A stretch of 64,000 bases of DNA from Clostridia bacterium (GCA_017438845.1 JAFRUO010000009.1:1-64000); one strand, 5' to 3'; positions 25,257 to 34,094 are shown, numbered from the stretch's first letter. The notes: a model not told the origin generated them from the letters alone. Numbers and translations: made by a program.

Positions 25257-25883
25257 ATGAATACAAATGACTACATCATTCGTTTAGAAAAAACCGAAGA
25301 CTATAGAGAAGTTGAGAACCTCGTCAGAGAATCGTTTTGGAATGTTTACCGTCCGGGATGCAGCGAGCATTACGTGATCCATGTACTGCGTGATGATCCG
25401 GCTTTCATCAAGGAACTTGATTTCGTCATGGAGCAGGATGGCAGACTGATTGGGCAGAATATGTTCATGAAGACGATTATCGAAGCGGATGACGGAAAGG
25501 TGATCCCCATTCTGACGATGGGGCCGATTGGCATTACTCCGGAACTCAAACGCAAAGGTTACGGGAAAGCTCTGCTCGATTACTCTTTGGAGAAAGCAAC
25601 GGCGCTTGGCTTTGGTGCAGTGCTTTTTGAGGGCAACATTGGCTTTTATGGAAAGTGCGGCTTTACCTATGCCCGTGAGTTTGGCATCCGCTACCATGAC
25701 CTGCCGGAAGGCGCGGATGACTCCTTCTTTCTCTGCAAGGAACTGATTCCGGGATACCTTGACGGCATCACCGGTGTATACCAGACACCGCAGGGGTATT
25801 ATGTGGATGATGACGATGTGGAAGAGTTCGACAAAGGCTTCCCGCCTAAGCAGAAACTGAAGCTTCCGGGACAGTTGTTCTAA
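25257..25883 (+). CDS. GNAT-family N-acetyltransferase
   Basis: A 208-residue acetyltransferase from the ATG preceded by CAGGAGGAAAAACA. The acetyl-CoA binding motif is ITPELKRKGYGKALLDYSLEKA (about residues 94-115; R/Q-x-x-G-x-G/A pattern), followed by GFGAVLFEGNIGFYGKCGF, the usual beta5-alpha4 end of the fold. The C-terminal extension (YLDGITGVYQTPQGYYVDD) is typical of YhbS-like enzymes. Substrate unknown. It sits between remnants B and C and is likely cargo of the island. Confidence 0.9.
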   Translation: MNTNDYIIRLEKTEDYREVENLVRESFWNVYRPGCSEHYVIHVLRDDPAFIKELDFVMEQDGRLIGQNMFMKTIIEADDGKVIPILTMGPIGITPELKRKGYGKALLDYSLEKATALGFGAVLFEGNIGFYGKCGFTYAREFGIRYHDLPEGADDSFFLCKELIPGYLDGITGVYQTPQGYYVDDDDVEEFDKGFPPKQKLKLPGQLF

Positions 25884-25935
25884 ACGAAACAAAGGCAGAG
25901 AGCCGGTACGGATGTGTCGGCTCCCTGCTGAATAT

Positions 25936-26084
25936 GATTCTGATATGTTCCCGCGAACGGGCAGGTGCCTAAAACCAGTGGATATGTTCCTGAAAAGCAT
26001 CGAGCGAACAGGCATGTGGTATGTGACAGCAATTACATTTCCTCGTGCCATGTCAATACAGTATGCTTGCTTATAAAACAGTAA
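25936..26084 (+). pseudogene. rlmD/rumA-like gene-end remnant C, right border of the island
   Basis: The frame reads SDMFPRTGR, then KPVDMFLKS, then ERTGM; a frame change then gives SCHVNTVCLLIKQ and a stop at 26082. GATATGTTC occurs twice, at 25943 and 25981. This is at least two overlapping copies of the methyltransferase 3' end, the last with a plausible native terminus. Beyond it the sequence takes on the composition and gene content of ordinary chromosome. The 312-base gap between the acetyltransferase and the PPC-domain gene consists mainly of these scars. Confidence 0.65.
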
Positions 26085-26195
26085 AACACATTAAAACTTT
26101 TATGAACAAATAATTTAGAAGGATATAAAATATGGCTGAAACGGAAAACCGTTGATAAAGCTCAAATTATCATAAATAATAACGGGGATAACACT

Positions 26196-26636
26196 ATGGA
26201 TTACAGAAATTTTAACGGAGTTTATTACATAAGGGCCGACAGGGGCGACGAGATTATATCCTGTATTCACAGGGTATGCGAAGCGGAAGGCATAAAATCC
26301 GCCGTCTTTTCGGGCATAGGCGGCTGCAGTGACGCGGTTATACAGACCTTTATTCCCGAAAAGGGAGAGTTTGAGGACGAAAGACTTGACGAGGGCATGC
26401 TTGAATTAGTCAGCGTTAACGGAAATATAATCAGCGGCGACGGCGGAGAGCTTTCCCACCACGCCCACGCCGTGTTCGCCTTTAAAAGGAACGGCGAGCA
26501 CTGTGTTGCAGGCGGACACTTAAAGGAAACCACCGTGCTTTACACGGCGGAAATTGAGCTTCGTCCCGTTGTCGGCGGAGTAATAAAGAAAAAGTACAGT
26601 CCCGAAACGGGCACGGGCTTCTGGGATTTTGAGTGA
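26196..26636 (+). CDS. PPC/DUF296 domain DNA-binding protein
   Basis: A 146-residue protein made of a single PPC (DUF296) domain: YYIRADRGDEIISCIHRVCE at the start, a GIGGCSDAVIQ strand, and a central LSHHAHAVFA followed by AGGHLKETTVLYTAEI with histidines in the usual metal-site positions. Bacterial stand-alone versions form trimers and are thought to bind DNA or metal, but no role is established. It has a GGGGATAACACT site before the ATG and is the first chromosomal gene right of the island. Confidence 0.87.
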   Translation: MDYRNFNGVYYIRADRGDEIISCIHRVCEAEGIKSAVFSGIGGCSDAVIQTFIPEKGEFEDERLDEGMLELVSVNGNIISGDGGELSHHAHAVFAFKRNGEHCVAGGHLKETTVLYTAEIELRPVVGGVIKKKYSPETGTGFWDFE

Positions 26637-26706
26637 AAAACGGGAGGCCTTGCTCCTGCACGGTAAACATACAGACGTGAAAAACGGATAAAGGGTGATT
26701 TGAGTT

Positions 26707-27810
26707 TTGAAAGGCTTTAAGGCTTTGTCGGGTGTTTCGGCAAAAAGAACGGTGCGTCTGACATTGATACTGCTTTTAATAATAAGCCTTGCGCTGCCGA
26801 CGCTTTCGGGCTGCAAAAATAACGAGGCTCCGACAGAGGATGACGGAAGCTATGACTTTACGCTCTGCTTTGCAGGGGATATTAATTTCGACGAGGACTG
26901 GGCGACAACGAAGTATCTCGACTCCTGCGAAAACGGTATTCTCGACTGCATAGCTCCCGAACTTGTCAGCGTAATGCAGAGTGCGGATATTATGTGGTTA
27001 AACAACGAGTTTACATACAGCACACGCGGCAAGCCCCTTTCGGGGAAAATGTATACTTTCCGTGCCGACCCCGAACGGGCGCAGAACCTCAAACTGCTCG
27101 GCGTGGATATTGTCGGTCTTGCAAACAACCATGTTTACGACTACGGCGAAGCGGCACTTCTGGACACTATGGACACGCTTGACGAGGTCGGTATTCCCTA
27201 TGTCGGCGCAGGCAGAGATTTGCAGTCGGCAAAGAAACCCGTATATCTGCAGGCGGACGGAAAGACGGTCGCCTTCGTGGCGGCTTCCCGTGCCGAGAAA
27301 TACAAAATGACCCCTCAGGCAACCGACTCAAAGCCCGGAATTCTCAGGTGCTACGACACCGAGCTTTTTAAGCAGTCAATTGCCGAAGCGGCTCAGAATG
27401 CAGACATTGTAATTGCGCTGCCTCATTGGGGCACGGAGTATTCCACGGTGCTTGAGCCCGTTCAGAAGCAGACCGCCCGTGAATACATTGACGCAGGTGC
27501 GGACGCGGTAATCGGCGCGCACACTCATTGCCTGCAGGGTTTTGAATTTTACAACGGCGCTCCGGTGATTTACAGCCTCGGCAACTACTGGTTTAACGAA
27601 AAAACGCTCGACACAATGCTTGTCACACTGCATTGCTACGGAAACAACACCGAAAGTCACACAGAGGTAAGGATTGTTCCCGCCCTTCAGAAAAACTGCA
27701 GAACTGTCTATGTTTCGGATTCGGCAGAGCGCAGGGAGCTTTATGACCGACTTGAAGGCATTTCCGTAAACGCCGTTATTGACGACGGCGGACGGGTGAC
27801 GGAAAAATAA
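26707..27810 (+). CDS. CapA/YwtB-family lipoprotein (metallophosphatase fold)
   Basis: A 367-residue protein starting at TTG. Residues 17-35 are hydrophobic and end in the lipobox LSGC (C36), so it is a membrane-anchored lipoprotein. The PGA_cap domain shows LCFAGDINFDED, MWLNNEFTYS, LANNHVYDYG, LPHWGTEYS and GAHTHCLQGFE, the metal-binding blocks of the calcineurin-like fold. CapA proteins are linked to poly-gamma-glutamate or capsule export, but most clostridial copies stand alone like this one. There are no capBC neighbours, so the substrate is uncertain. Confidence 0.88.
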   Translation: MKGFKALSGVSAKRTVRLTLILLLIISLALPTLSGCKNNEAPTEDDGSYDFTLCFAGDINFDEDWATTKYLDSCENGILDCIAPELVSVMQSADIMWLNNEFTYSTRGKPLSGKMYTFRADPERAQNLKLLGVDIVGLANNHVYDYGEAALLDTMDTLDEVGIPYVGAGRDLQSAKKPVYLQADGKTVAFVAASRAEKYKMTPQATDSKPGILRCYDTELFKQSIAEAAQNADIVIALPHWGTEYSTVLEPVQKQTAREYIDAGADAVIGAHTHCLQGFEFYNGAPVIYSLGNYWFNEKTLDTMLVTLHCYGNNTESHTEVRIVPALQKNCRTVYVSDSAERRELYDRLEGISVNAVIDDGGRVTEK

Positions 27811-27829
27811 TCAGACGGGAGGCTTGAAG

Positions 27830-28252
27830 ATGAGCCGTATGAAATACAAATATGTGCGTATTCAGGGAAAGCGTCTGGCGAAGAACACGATGCATGCCAA
27901 GGGCGTTTTCAGCATGTGCATGGAAATGATACGCAACGAGGTTATGGAGCAGGAGGACGCAGACCTTTATATGGAAATTGACAGCTGGTTTGCCGAAAAT
28001 CTTCCCTGGCCGCCTCAGTGCAAAAATCAGGAGCCCGTGGTTTGCTGGTTCAAAACCGAAAACTCAGACGAAATGATGAAAATGATACGGCCTGCCCTGT
28101 GGCTTCTGGAGAGATATAACGTGCCGTATTATCTGGTTTACACTAACACTCCCGGCGAGATAGTTTACGAGGACCAATATCAGATTGTTGCAAAAGCCGA
28201 CGGAGAATTGTTTATAGACGATGTGCCGCAATCCTGGTCACCCGAGGACTGA
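27830..28252 (+). CDS. Conserved hypothetical protein
   Basis: A 140-residue protein; the ATG at 27830 (MSRMKYKYVRI) has GGAGG seven bases upstream, better than the frame's first ATG. It has no signal peptide or membrane segment. Features: SWFAENLPWPPQCKNQEPVVCWFKTE in the centre and an alternating helix-strand C-terminus. I do not recognise a family. Confidence 0.65.
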   Translation: MSRMKYKYVRIQGKRLAKNTMHAKGVFSMCMEMIRNEVMEQEDADLYMEIDSWFAENLPWPPQCKNQEPVVCWFKTENSDEMMKMIRPALWLLERYNVPYYLVYTNTPGEIVYEDQYQIVAKADGELFIDDVPQSWSPED

Positions 28253-28283
28253 ACGCCTTTCGGCATAAGAAAAGGAGAAAAAT

Positions 28284-28739
28284 ATGGCTTCAAACAGCAG
28301 AGAGGTCAGGACGCTTCCCGGACCGATAGAAAACTACATAGCTCGGATGAGAAACATAGGCGCCGCAGGTCTGAAATTCACCCTTGCAGGAGAGAGCCCC
28401 GTACAGAACGGACTAATGTTCCTTTTAAGCCACAGCATATCTTTTTCGTCGTGGGGCGAAACGGTTAAGGTTTATTTGATCGCTCAGGGCAATCAGACCG
28501 TGGTTGATGTTTATTCCGAATGCGCTTTGCCTACACAGATAGTTGACTTGGGCAAAAACAAGGAAAACGTCGCTAAGGTCTTCGGCTACCTCATGCAGGG
28601 CGGCGCACCGCAGAGCTATTATCAGCCTCAGCAGAACTGTGCACAGCCTCAGCAGAATGCGGTTGTTTGCCCGAACTGCGGAAAGCGGCTCGACTCAAGC
28701 TTCGTTTTCTGCGACAACTGCGGAACAAGGGTTAAGTGA
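28284..28739 (+). CDS. Zinc-ribbon protein with SHOCT-like/DUF body
   Basis: A 151-residue protein. Residues 1-110 form an alpha/beta domain (LKFTLAGESPVQNGLMFLL, VKVYLIAQGNQTVVDVYSE), then a glutamine-rich linker (QPQQNCAQPQQN), then a C-terminal zinc ribbon VCPNCGKRLDSSFVFCDNCG with four cysteines. Such double-CxxC ribbons are common in Firmicutes proteins that assemble at membranes or bind nucleic acid. The role is unknown. Confidence 0.7.
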   Translation: MASNSREVRTLPGPIENYIARMRNIGAAGLKFTLAGESPVQNGLMFLLSHSISFSSWGETVKVYLIAQGNQTVVDVYSECALPTQIVDLGKNKENVAKVFGYLMQGGAPQSYYQPQQNCAQPQQNAVVCPNCGKRLDSSFVFCDNCGTRVK

Positions 28740-28740
28740 T

Positions 28741-29448
28741 ATGATTAATCAGGAAATAAAAGCCCTGCTTTTCAGCTTGCAGGATATAAAGTACCGTGAT
28801 TTTCAGAGCAAGCTTATACCGACAGTCGGTAAGGATTATTTTATCGGAGTGCGGACTCCCGAGCTTCGCAGACTCTCAAAACTTCTTTCAAAAAGGGAGG
28901 ACATAAACAGCTTCCTTGAAAATCCCGAGCACGAATATTTTGATGAGCTGCAGCTTCACGCCTTTATTGTTTCCGACATTAAGGATTATAGGGCGTGTAT
29001 TGACGAGGTAAACCGATTTTTGCCATATGTTAACAACTGGGCGACCTGCGACCAGATGTCGCCGAAGGTGTTTAAAAAGCACAAAGAGGAGCTGCTTGAG
29101 GAAATATACCGCTGGCTTGAAAGCGACAAAACCTATACGGTGCGCTTTGCCGTAAAAATGCTGATGGAGCATTTTTTGGACAGTGACTTTGACGAAAAAT
29201 ATCTTTTGACGGTTTCAAAAATCCGCTCTGAAGAATATTATGTTAAAATGATGGTTGCGTGGTATTTTGCGACTGCGCTTGCAAAGCAGTACGAGTCGGC
29301 GTATAAAATAATCGAGGACAGGCGCCTTGACGTGTGGACTCACAACAGGGCAATACAGAAGGCGGCGGAAAGTTACCGCATTTCGGACAAGCAAAAGGCT
29401 GAACTTAAAAAGCTTAAAATAAAATCCAAACACGGAGGGACAATATGA
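28741..29448 (+). CDS. AlkD-like DNA alkylation repair protein
   Basis: A 235-residue all-helical HEAT-like protein: YRDFQSKLIPTVGKDYFIGVRTPELRRL at the start, then NNWATCDQMSPKVFKKH and FAVKMLMEHFLD. The (W)x(T)-CD segment and helical repeats match the AlkC/AlkD DNA glycosylase superfamily that removes alkylated bases. The ATG one base after the previous stop gives the proper family start; the longer frame overlaps the zinc-ribbon gene. It overlaps the PRTase gene by four bases. Confidence 0.85.
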   Translation: MINQEIKALLFSLQDIKYRDFQSKLIPTVGKDYFIGVRTPELRRLSKLLSKREDINSFLENPEHEYFDELQLHAFIVSDIKDYRACIDEVNRFLPYVNNWATCDQMSPKVFKKHKEELLEEIYRWLESDKTYTVRFAVKMLMEHFLDSDFDEKYLLTVSKIRSEEYYVKMMVAWYFATALAKQYESAYKIIEDRRLDVWTHNRAIQKAAESYRISDKQKAELKKLKIKSKHGGTI

Positions 29449-30086
29449 AACTCGGAGAACTTATTGAAATTAAATCGGAAAACCCCGAGGTAACGCTCAG
29501 CGTTTACAAGGGACATTTTGCAACGGCGCACAGCCATATGAATTACTACATTGACGTTGCGCGGAACAAGGCAAGCAGTAAGCAGACAAGGGAAATTGCA
29601 AAAATGCTTGCGGAAAACTACAAGCTTACCACGGAAATTGACACTATTCTCTGCCTTGACGGCAGCGAGGTAATCGGAGCGTTCCTTGCCCACAGGCTTA
29701 CAAAGAGCGACTATTACGGCGTTAATTCCGACAAGGAGATTTTTGTTCTGACTCCCGAAAGAATCAACGGCAGTCAGCTTTTCTTCAGGGACAACACCGC
29801 GCCGATGCTTGACGGCAAAAACGTGCTTATTCTTGCGGCTTCAATCGTTACCGGTTATACGGCGCAGTCTGCGGTCGAAGCGGTTAACTACTACAACGGC
29901 AACCCCGTAGGCGTATGCTCGATTTTCTCAAACCTTGACTCCTGCGTCGGTATTCCGATTCATTCCGTATTCGGCGCCGCCGACCTTCCCGGATATGTCA
30001 CCTGTTCCGCCCTTCAGTGCGATATGTGCAAGCAGGGTGAAAAAATTATGGCGCTTGTAAACAGCTTCGGCGTTTCCGCACTGTAA
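29445..30086 (+). CDS. Phosphoribosyltransferase-like protein (orotate PRTase family)
   Basis: A 213-residue type I PRTase-fold protein. The hood and core resemble orotate phosphoribosyltransferase, and the PRPP loop position is occupied by VLILAASIVTGYTAQSAVEA. The usual acidic pair (DD or DE) before the TTGG-like turn is replaced by AA, so binding of PRPP may be weak or altered. The C-terminus has ALQCDMCKQGEKI, a CxxC pair. It may be a regulatory or altered-substrate PRTase instead of PyrE. Confidence 0.75.
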   Translation: MKLGELIEIKSENPEVTLSVYKGHFATAHSHMNYYIDVARNKASSKQTREIAKMLAENYKLTTEIDTILCLDGSEVIGAFLAHRLTKSDYYGVNSDKEIFVLTPERINGSQLFFRDNTAPMLDGKNVLILAASIVTGYTAQSAVEAVNYYNGNPVGVCSIFSNLDSCVGIPIHSVFGAADLPGYVTCSALQCDMCKQGEKIMALVNSFGVSAL

Positions 30087-30101
30087 AAAGAAAAATTAAT
30101 C

Positions 30102-30130
30102 TTTACATACAGGCGTATTTTTGCTAAAAT
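30102..30130 (+). promoter_or_regulatory. Promoter of gpmA
   Basis: TTTACA at 30102-30107, a 17-base spacer and TAAAAT at 30125-30130 form a good sigma-A promoter about 43 bases before the gpmA start, which is preceded by AAGGAG. Confidence 0.75.
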
Positions 30131-30172
30131 ATACGAGGCAAAAAAAGCAGTAAAAATAAAGGAGAAAAACTT

Positions 30173-30919
30173 ATGATGAAATTAGTACTTGTAAGACACG
30201 GCGAATCAGAGTGGAACAAGCTTAACCTCTTTACCGGCTGGACCGATGTCGACCTCAGCGAAAAGGGTCACGAGGAGGCAAAGCAGGGCGGTAAAATCCT
30301 CAAGGAAGAGGGCTACGATTTTGACGTGGCATACACCTCATACCTCAAGAGAGCCATTCACACTCTTAACCATATTCTCGACGAGATGGACCGCAACTGG
30401 ATTCCGGTACATAAGTGCTGGCAGCTTAATGAGCGTCATTACGGTGCCCTTCAGGGACTTAACAAGGCCGAAACCGCCGAAAAGTACGGCGAGGAGCAGG
30501 TTAAAATCTGGAGAAGAAGCTTTGACGTAACTCCCCCTGCACTTGAAATCACCGACGAGAGAGCGCCTCAGAATCAGGATATGTTCAGAGACATAGCTCC
30601 CGAAAACCTTCCGCTTACAGAGAGCCTTGAAATTACCATTGAGAGAGCAGTTCCGTTCTTCAACGAGGTAATCAAGCCCGAAATGCAGGCAGGCAAGAGA
30701 GTTATCATCGCCGCACACGGAAATTCGCTTCGTGCGCTTGTTAAGTATTTTGACAATATGACTCCCGACGAAATTCTCGGCGTCAACATCCCCACAGGCG
30801 TTCCGCTTGTATATGAGTTTGACGACAACTTCAATGTAATCAAGCACTACTACCTCGGCGACCAGGAGGCTTTAAAGGCAAAGATGGAAGCCGTTGCAAA
30901 TCAGGGTAAAGCAAAATAA
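30173..30919 (+). CDS. gpmA: 2,3-bisphosphoglycerate-dependent phosphoglycerate mutase
   Basis: A 248-residue glycolytic enzyme interconverting 3- and 2-phosphoglycerate. The phosphohistidine motif [10 protein letters not shown] is at residues 6-15, followed by [13 protein letters not shown], the [12 protein letters not shown] block, [13 protein letters not shown] and the second histidine in [14 protein letters not shown]. All catalytic residues are present and length matches the family. It is monocistronic, with its own promoter and a strong terminator. Confidence 0.97.
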   Translation: MMKLVLVRHGESEWNKLNLFTGWTDVDLSEKGHEEAKQGGKILKEEGYDFDVAYTSYLKRAIHTLNHILDEMDRNWIPVHKCWQLNERHYGALQGLNKAETAEKYGEEQVKIWRRSFDVTPPALEITDERAPQNQDMFRDIAPENLPLTESLEITIERAVPFFNEVIKPEMQAGKRVIIAAHGNSLRALVKYFDNMTPDEILGVNIPTGVPLVYEFDDNFNVIKHYYLGDQEALKAKMEAVANQGKAK

Positions 30920-30931
30920 AAAACATAATTA

Positions 30932-30967
30932 AAATGTCCTGCCGTCGGGCAGGACATTTATTTTTTT
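30932..30967. terminator. Terminator between gpmA and uppP (both directions)
   Basis: AAATGTCCTGCC pairs exactly with GGCAGGACATTT (12 bp, loop GTCG) and is followed by seven Ts on the plus strand. An A-tract on the other side lets it serve the convergent uppP gene too. Confidence 0.92.
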
Positions 30968-30973
30968 ACAGTA

Positions 30974-31822
30974 TTATTTTGAAACGGTTTTAATTACAAA
31001 GTACACAAGTACAAGTGCGCCGAGAGCGATTCTGTACCAGCCGAACACCTTGAAATCGTGCTTCTTGATGTAGCTCATAAGGAACTTGATTACCACCCAC
31101 GAAACGGCAAAGGCGATTGCCATACCCATTATAAGGGAAACGAACTCGAGAGCCGAATAGTGGAAGCCGAACTTTACAAGCTTTAAGAGGCTTGCGCCGA
31201 CCATTACGGGAACTGCGAGGAAGAAGGTGTACTCAGCTGCCGTCTTCCTAGAAACGCCGAGCAACAGAGCACCGACAATTGTAGCGCCCGAGCGGGAGGT
31301 GCCGGGGAAGATTGCCGCAATCAGCTGAAACAGACCGATTATAAACGCAGTCTTATAGTCGATTTTGGAAATTGAGTTAATTCTCGGCTTTAAGTTACGG
31401 TTACGGTTTTCAACATAAATAAACGCAACGCCGAAAATAATAAGAGCGAGGGCGACAACTATGTAGTTGTAAAAATGCTCGTCAATAAAGTCGTCGAGCG
31501 GAAGCCCGATAACGATTGCGGGCACGCACGAAACAAGCACGTGAAACCACATATTGAAAATGGATTTTTTAATGACGATTTTGTTGTCGTCGCTTCTGCC
31601 GAAGGGCCAGAGCTTTTTCCAAAACTGAACCACAACTGCCAGAATTGCGCCGAGCTGAATTACGACAAGGAACATTTTCATGAATTCCTCGGAAACATTC
31701 AGCTGTAAAAACTCGTCAACGAGAATCATGTGTCCCGTACTGCTTATCGGAAGCCATTCTGTTATTCCCTCGACTATGCCGAGAATAATAATTTTTAAAA
31801 ATTCAAATAACTGAGCCATCAT
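30974..31822 (-). CDS. uppP: Undecaprenyl-diphosphatase UppP (BacA)
   Basis: A 282-residue integral membrane enzyme with about eight hydrophobic helices. The first signature GIVEGITEWLPISSTGHM holds the (E/Q)xxxE motif at about 17-34, and the second, FPGTSRSGATIVGALLLG near 168, carries the catalytic arginine and serine. It recycles undecaprenyl pyrophosphate for peptidoglycan synthesis and confers bacitracin tolerance. Two adjacent ATGs open it. It is convergent with gpmA. Confidence 0.96.
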   Translation of the reverse strand: MMAQLFEFLKIIILGIVEGITEWLPISSTGHMILVDEFLQLNVSEEFMKMFLVVIQLGAILAVVVQFWKKLWPFGRSDDNKIVIKKSIFNMWFHVLVSCVPAIVIGLPLDDFIDEHFYNYIVVALALIIFGVAFIYVENRNRNLKPRINSISKIDYKTAFIIGLFQLIAAIFPGTSRSGATIVGALLLGVSRKTAAEYTFFLAVPVMVGASLLKLVKFGFHYSALEFVSLIMGMAIAFAVSWVVIKFLMSYIKKHDFKVFGWYRIALGALVLVYFVIKTVSK

Positions 31823-31899
31823 TTCACCTCTGTATCATTCCCTAACATTATACCGCAAAAATAAAATATGTAAACATTTTTTTAAGATTATTCGTTTAC

Positions 31900-31929
31900 T
31901 TGCTTTTTTATTAAAATATATAGTATAAT
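31900..31929 (+). promoter_or_regulatory. Promoter of the anchored propeller-like gene
   Basis: TTGCTT at 31900-31905 and a perfect TATAAT at 31924-31929 with an 18-base spacer, in an AT-rich divergent region shared with uppP. It lies about 35 bases before the TTG start. Confidence 0.7.
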
Positions 31930-31963
31930 AATTAGGTTAAATATTTGAAGGGCGGTCTACACC

Positions 31964-33427
31964 TTGAGAAAAGAAGAAATTGAAAATACCGTTTTCGAAA
32001 ACGCTGCGGCGGATGAGGCAGCGGAGTCGGCAGAAAAGAAAAGCAAAAAGGAAAAAAAGCCGAAAAAGGAAAAGGAAAAAAAAGAGAAGCTCAAAAAGGA
32101 AAAGGTTAAGAAGGAAAAGCCTGTAAAGGAAAAGAAGGAAAAGGTTCCGAAAACCGAGGAACAGAAAGCTGAAATTAAGAGAACCGTAAAGGCTTTTTTG
32201 CTTGCCGCAGTCGCCGTTGCGGCTGTAATTTACGTTGTCGTTTTTTACAACAAAACCGTAAAGGCGAGGGAAAGCGGTGTTCAGAAGAAGGAGGAAACCG
32301 TTGAGCTTTCCGACATAACGCTTTCCTCAAAAAGCGTTATCACGCCCTATGTCACCACTGACATACAGGGCATAGCCTACACTGTTAACACCGCCAAGGA
32401 GGTTAAGTTTTTCGAATTCAACGGAACGGAATATGTTGAAACGCCCGAAAGCGGCTCAATTAACGTAAAGGTGCCGTTGAGCAGTCAGCACATACCCGTT
32501 GATATTCACTTCATAAGACGTGACGCGTCGGTTACGGGCTTCGGACTCTTTACCGCCTCTCAGGGTGACGATGTTTATATTTATGATTTTATGCTCTGTA
32601 AAATAACCAATCTTCCCAAGGGCTACGAAAAGGAGGGCAAATGCCTTCTGCTTGCGACAACCAAGGTCACGGCGGCTTATGCGCTCAACCCCGTCTGGGA
32701 GGAGGCTTATGTGCTCGACCTTTCGAGTGGCGACACGACAAGGTTCCTCTCCGAGGGCAACCGTATGCTTGACAAAAACGGCGCTGTACGCTCCGACTTC
32801 TGCCTTGTTACCGACTCGGCGGTAGGAAGCGAAACGGGTAAGATACCGTTCTTCTCCGGCAGGGCTTACGAAGTTTCCGAGGAAAATATGAAGCTTGATA
32901 TTTACGTAAAGAGCGGCTCTTCGGAAACCTCTGCGGTAAAGGACGTCGCCGACGTTTACGCAAAGCCCACCTCCGACGGCGGATTTATCTATATTCGAAA
33001 GACCGAGGGCGGCTTTAATACAGAGCATTTCCTTAACGGAAAGAGCACGGTAGTTCAGGAGTTCTTCTCCAATTACGGCGAGCAGTACGTCAGAAGCGGC
33101 GACTGGCTTCTTTCAAAGGAGGACGGCAGGCTGTATTCAACCTACGACACCACGGTGCTTGATTTGCCCAATTTCAAAATGAATCCTAACGAAATCGCAG
33201 TCAGCCCCGACGGCAGATATATTGTAATGGCAGGTACGGGAGCAAACGTGCTTGATTACAGAATTTATATTTACAACATTGAAAGCGGAAAATGCGGCGT
33301 CTTTACAGACCCCGACTACTCGGTGCACAGCAATCTGTTCTTCCCGAGCGCGCAGACCGTGTGCTTCTTTACTCAGGACGCAAACGGCTTTAACGAAAAA
33401 GTGATTGATATTTCAAAGGTAGTCTGA
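31964..33427 (+). CDS. Membrane-anchored protein with Lys/Glu-rich cytoplasmic tail and propeller-like outer domain
   Basis: A 487-residue protein starting at TTG after AAGGGCGG. Residues about 24-72 are almost entirely K, E and P in KxxKKEKK repeats; residues about 76-96 form one membrane helix (AFLLAAVAVAAVIYVVVFY). The remaining 390 residues lie outside and contain repeated strand patterns (IAVSPDGRYIVMAG, GGFIYIRKTEGGF) like a beta-propeller. No named family is recognised. The basic tail may bind nucleic acid, ribosomes or acidic lipids. It is followed closely by the HAD phosphatase gene. Confidence 0.7.
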   Translation: MRKEEIENTVFENAAADEAAESAEKKSKKEKKPKKEKEKKEKLKKEKVKKEKPVKEKKEKVPKTEEQKAEIKRTVKAFLLAAVAVAAVIYVVVFYNKTVKARESGVQKKEETVELSDITLSSKSVITPYVTTDIQGIAYTVNTAKEVKFFEFNGTEYVETPESGSINVKVPLSSQHIPVDIHFIRRDASVTGFGLFTASQGDDVYIYDFMLCKITNLPKGYEKEGKCLLLATTKVTAAYALNPVWEEAYVLDLSSGDTTRFLSEGNRMLDKNGAVRSDFCLVTDSAVGSETGKIPFFSGRAYEVSEENMKLDIYVKSGSSETSAVKDVADVYAKPTSDGGFIYIRKTEGGFNTEHFLNGKSTVVQEFFSNYGEQYVRSGDWLLSKEDGRLYSTYDTTVLDLPNFKMNPNEIAVSPDGRYIVMAGTGANVLDYRIYIYNIESGKCGVFTDPDYSVHSNLFFPSAQTVCFFTQDANGFNEKVIDISKVV

Positions 33428-33435
33428 GGGGTAAA

Positions 33436-34092
33436 ATGAGAAATTACGATATAGTGCTTTTTGACTTTGACGGAACGATGGTCGACTCCTCCGAGGGTAT
33501 TTTCAAAAGCCTGATTTACGCCCTCGAGTCGGCGGGACGTGAAAGACCGTCGGACGAAACGCTCAGAAAATTTATCGGGCCCCCTCTTTACGACAGCTTT
33601 AAAAACCTGTTCGGCTTTGAGGACGGGGAAATACAGAAAATGATTGACAAGTACCGTGAGCGGTACAGGGAAAAGGGACTTGAGGAGGTCGAGGTTTACG
33701 AGGGTATACCGGAGCTGTTTAAAACGCTTAAGGAAAACGGCGTAAAAACCGCCACTGCCTCGTCAAAGCCCACTCAGTTTATTGAAAGAATACTGAAAAG
33801 CACGGGCCTTTACGAGTATGTTGATTATGTCGGAGGCACTGCCTTTGACGAAAAGGGCTCAGGCAAAACCGCAATTCTGGAAAACTCCCTTAAAATGCTC
33901 GGCTGTACCGACCGTTCAAGGGCGATTATGGTTGGCGACCGCAAGTATGACATTGACGGCGCAAAGGGTGCGGGGCTTAAAACCATAGCCGTACTTTACG
34001 GCTTCGGAAGCGAAGAGGAGTTCAGAGAGCACAAGGCGGAATACATTGTTAAAAGCACAAAGGAAATTGAGAAAATAATTCTCGGTGATTAA
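33436..34092 (+). CDS. HAD hydrolase, phosphoglycolate phosphatase-like
   Basis: A 218-residue HAD-superfamily phosphatase of the Gph/PpaX type. Motif I is FDFDGTMVDS near residue 8-17, motif II ATASSKP near 110, motif III lysine in KPTQF, and motif IV VGDRKYDIDGAKGAG near 160-175. The helical cap (KFIGPPLYDSF) is the usual C1 cap. It probably removes phosphate from phosphoglycolate or a similar small substrate. It lies three bases before rarA. Confidence 0.92.
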   Translation: MRNYDIVLFDFDGTMVDSSEGIFKSLIYALESAGRERPSDETLRKFIGPPLYDSFKNLFGFEDGEIQKMIDKYRERYREKGLEEVEVYEGIPELFKTLKENGVKTATASSKPTQFIERILKSTGLYEYVDYVGGTAFDEKGSGKTAILENSLKMLGCTDRSRAIMVGDRKYDIDGAKGAGLKTIAVLYGFGSEEEFREHKAEYIVKSTKEIEKIILGD

Positions 34093-34094
34093 TT

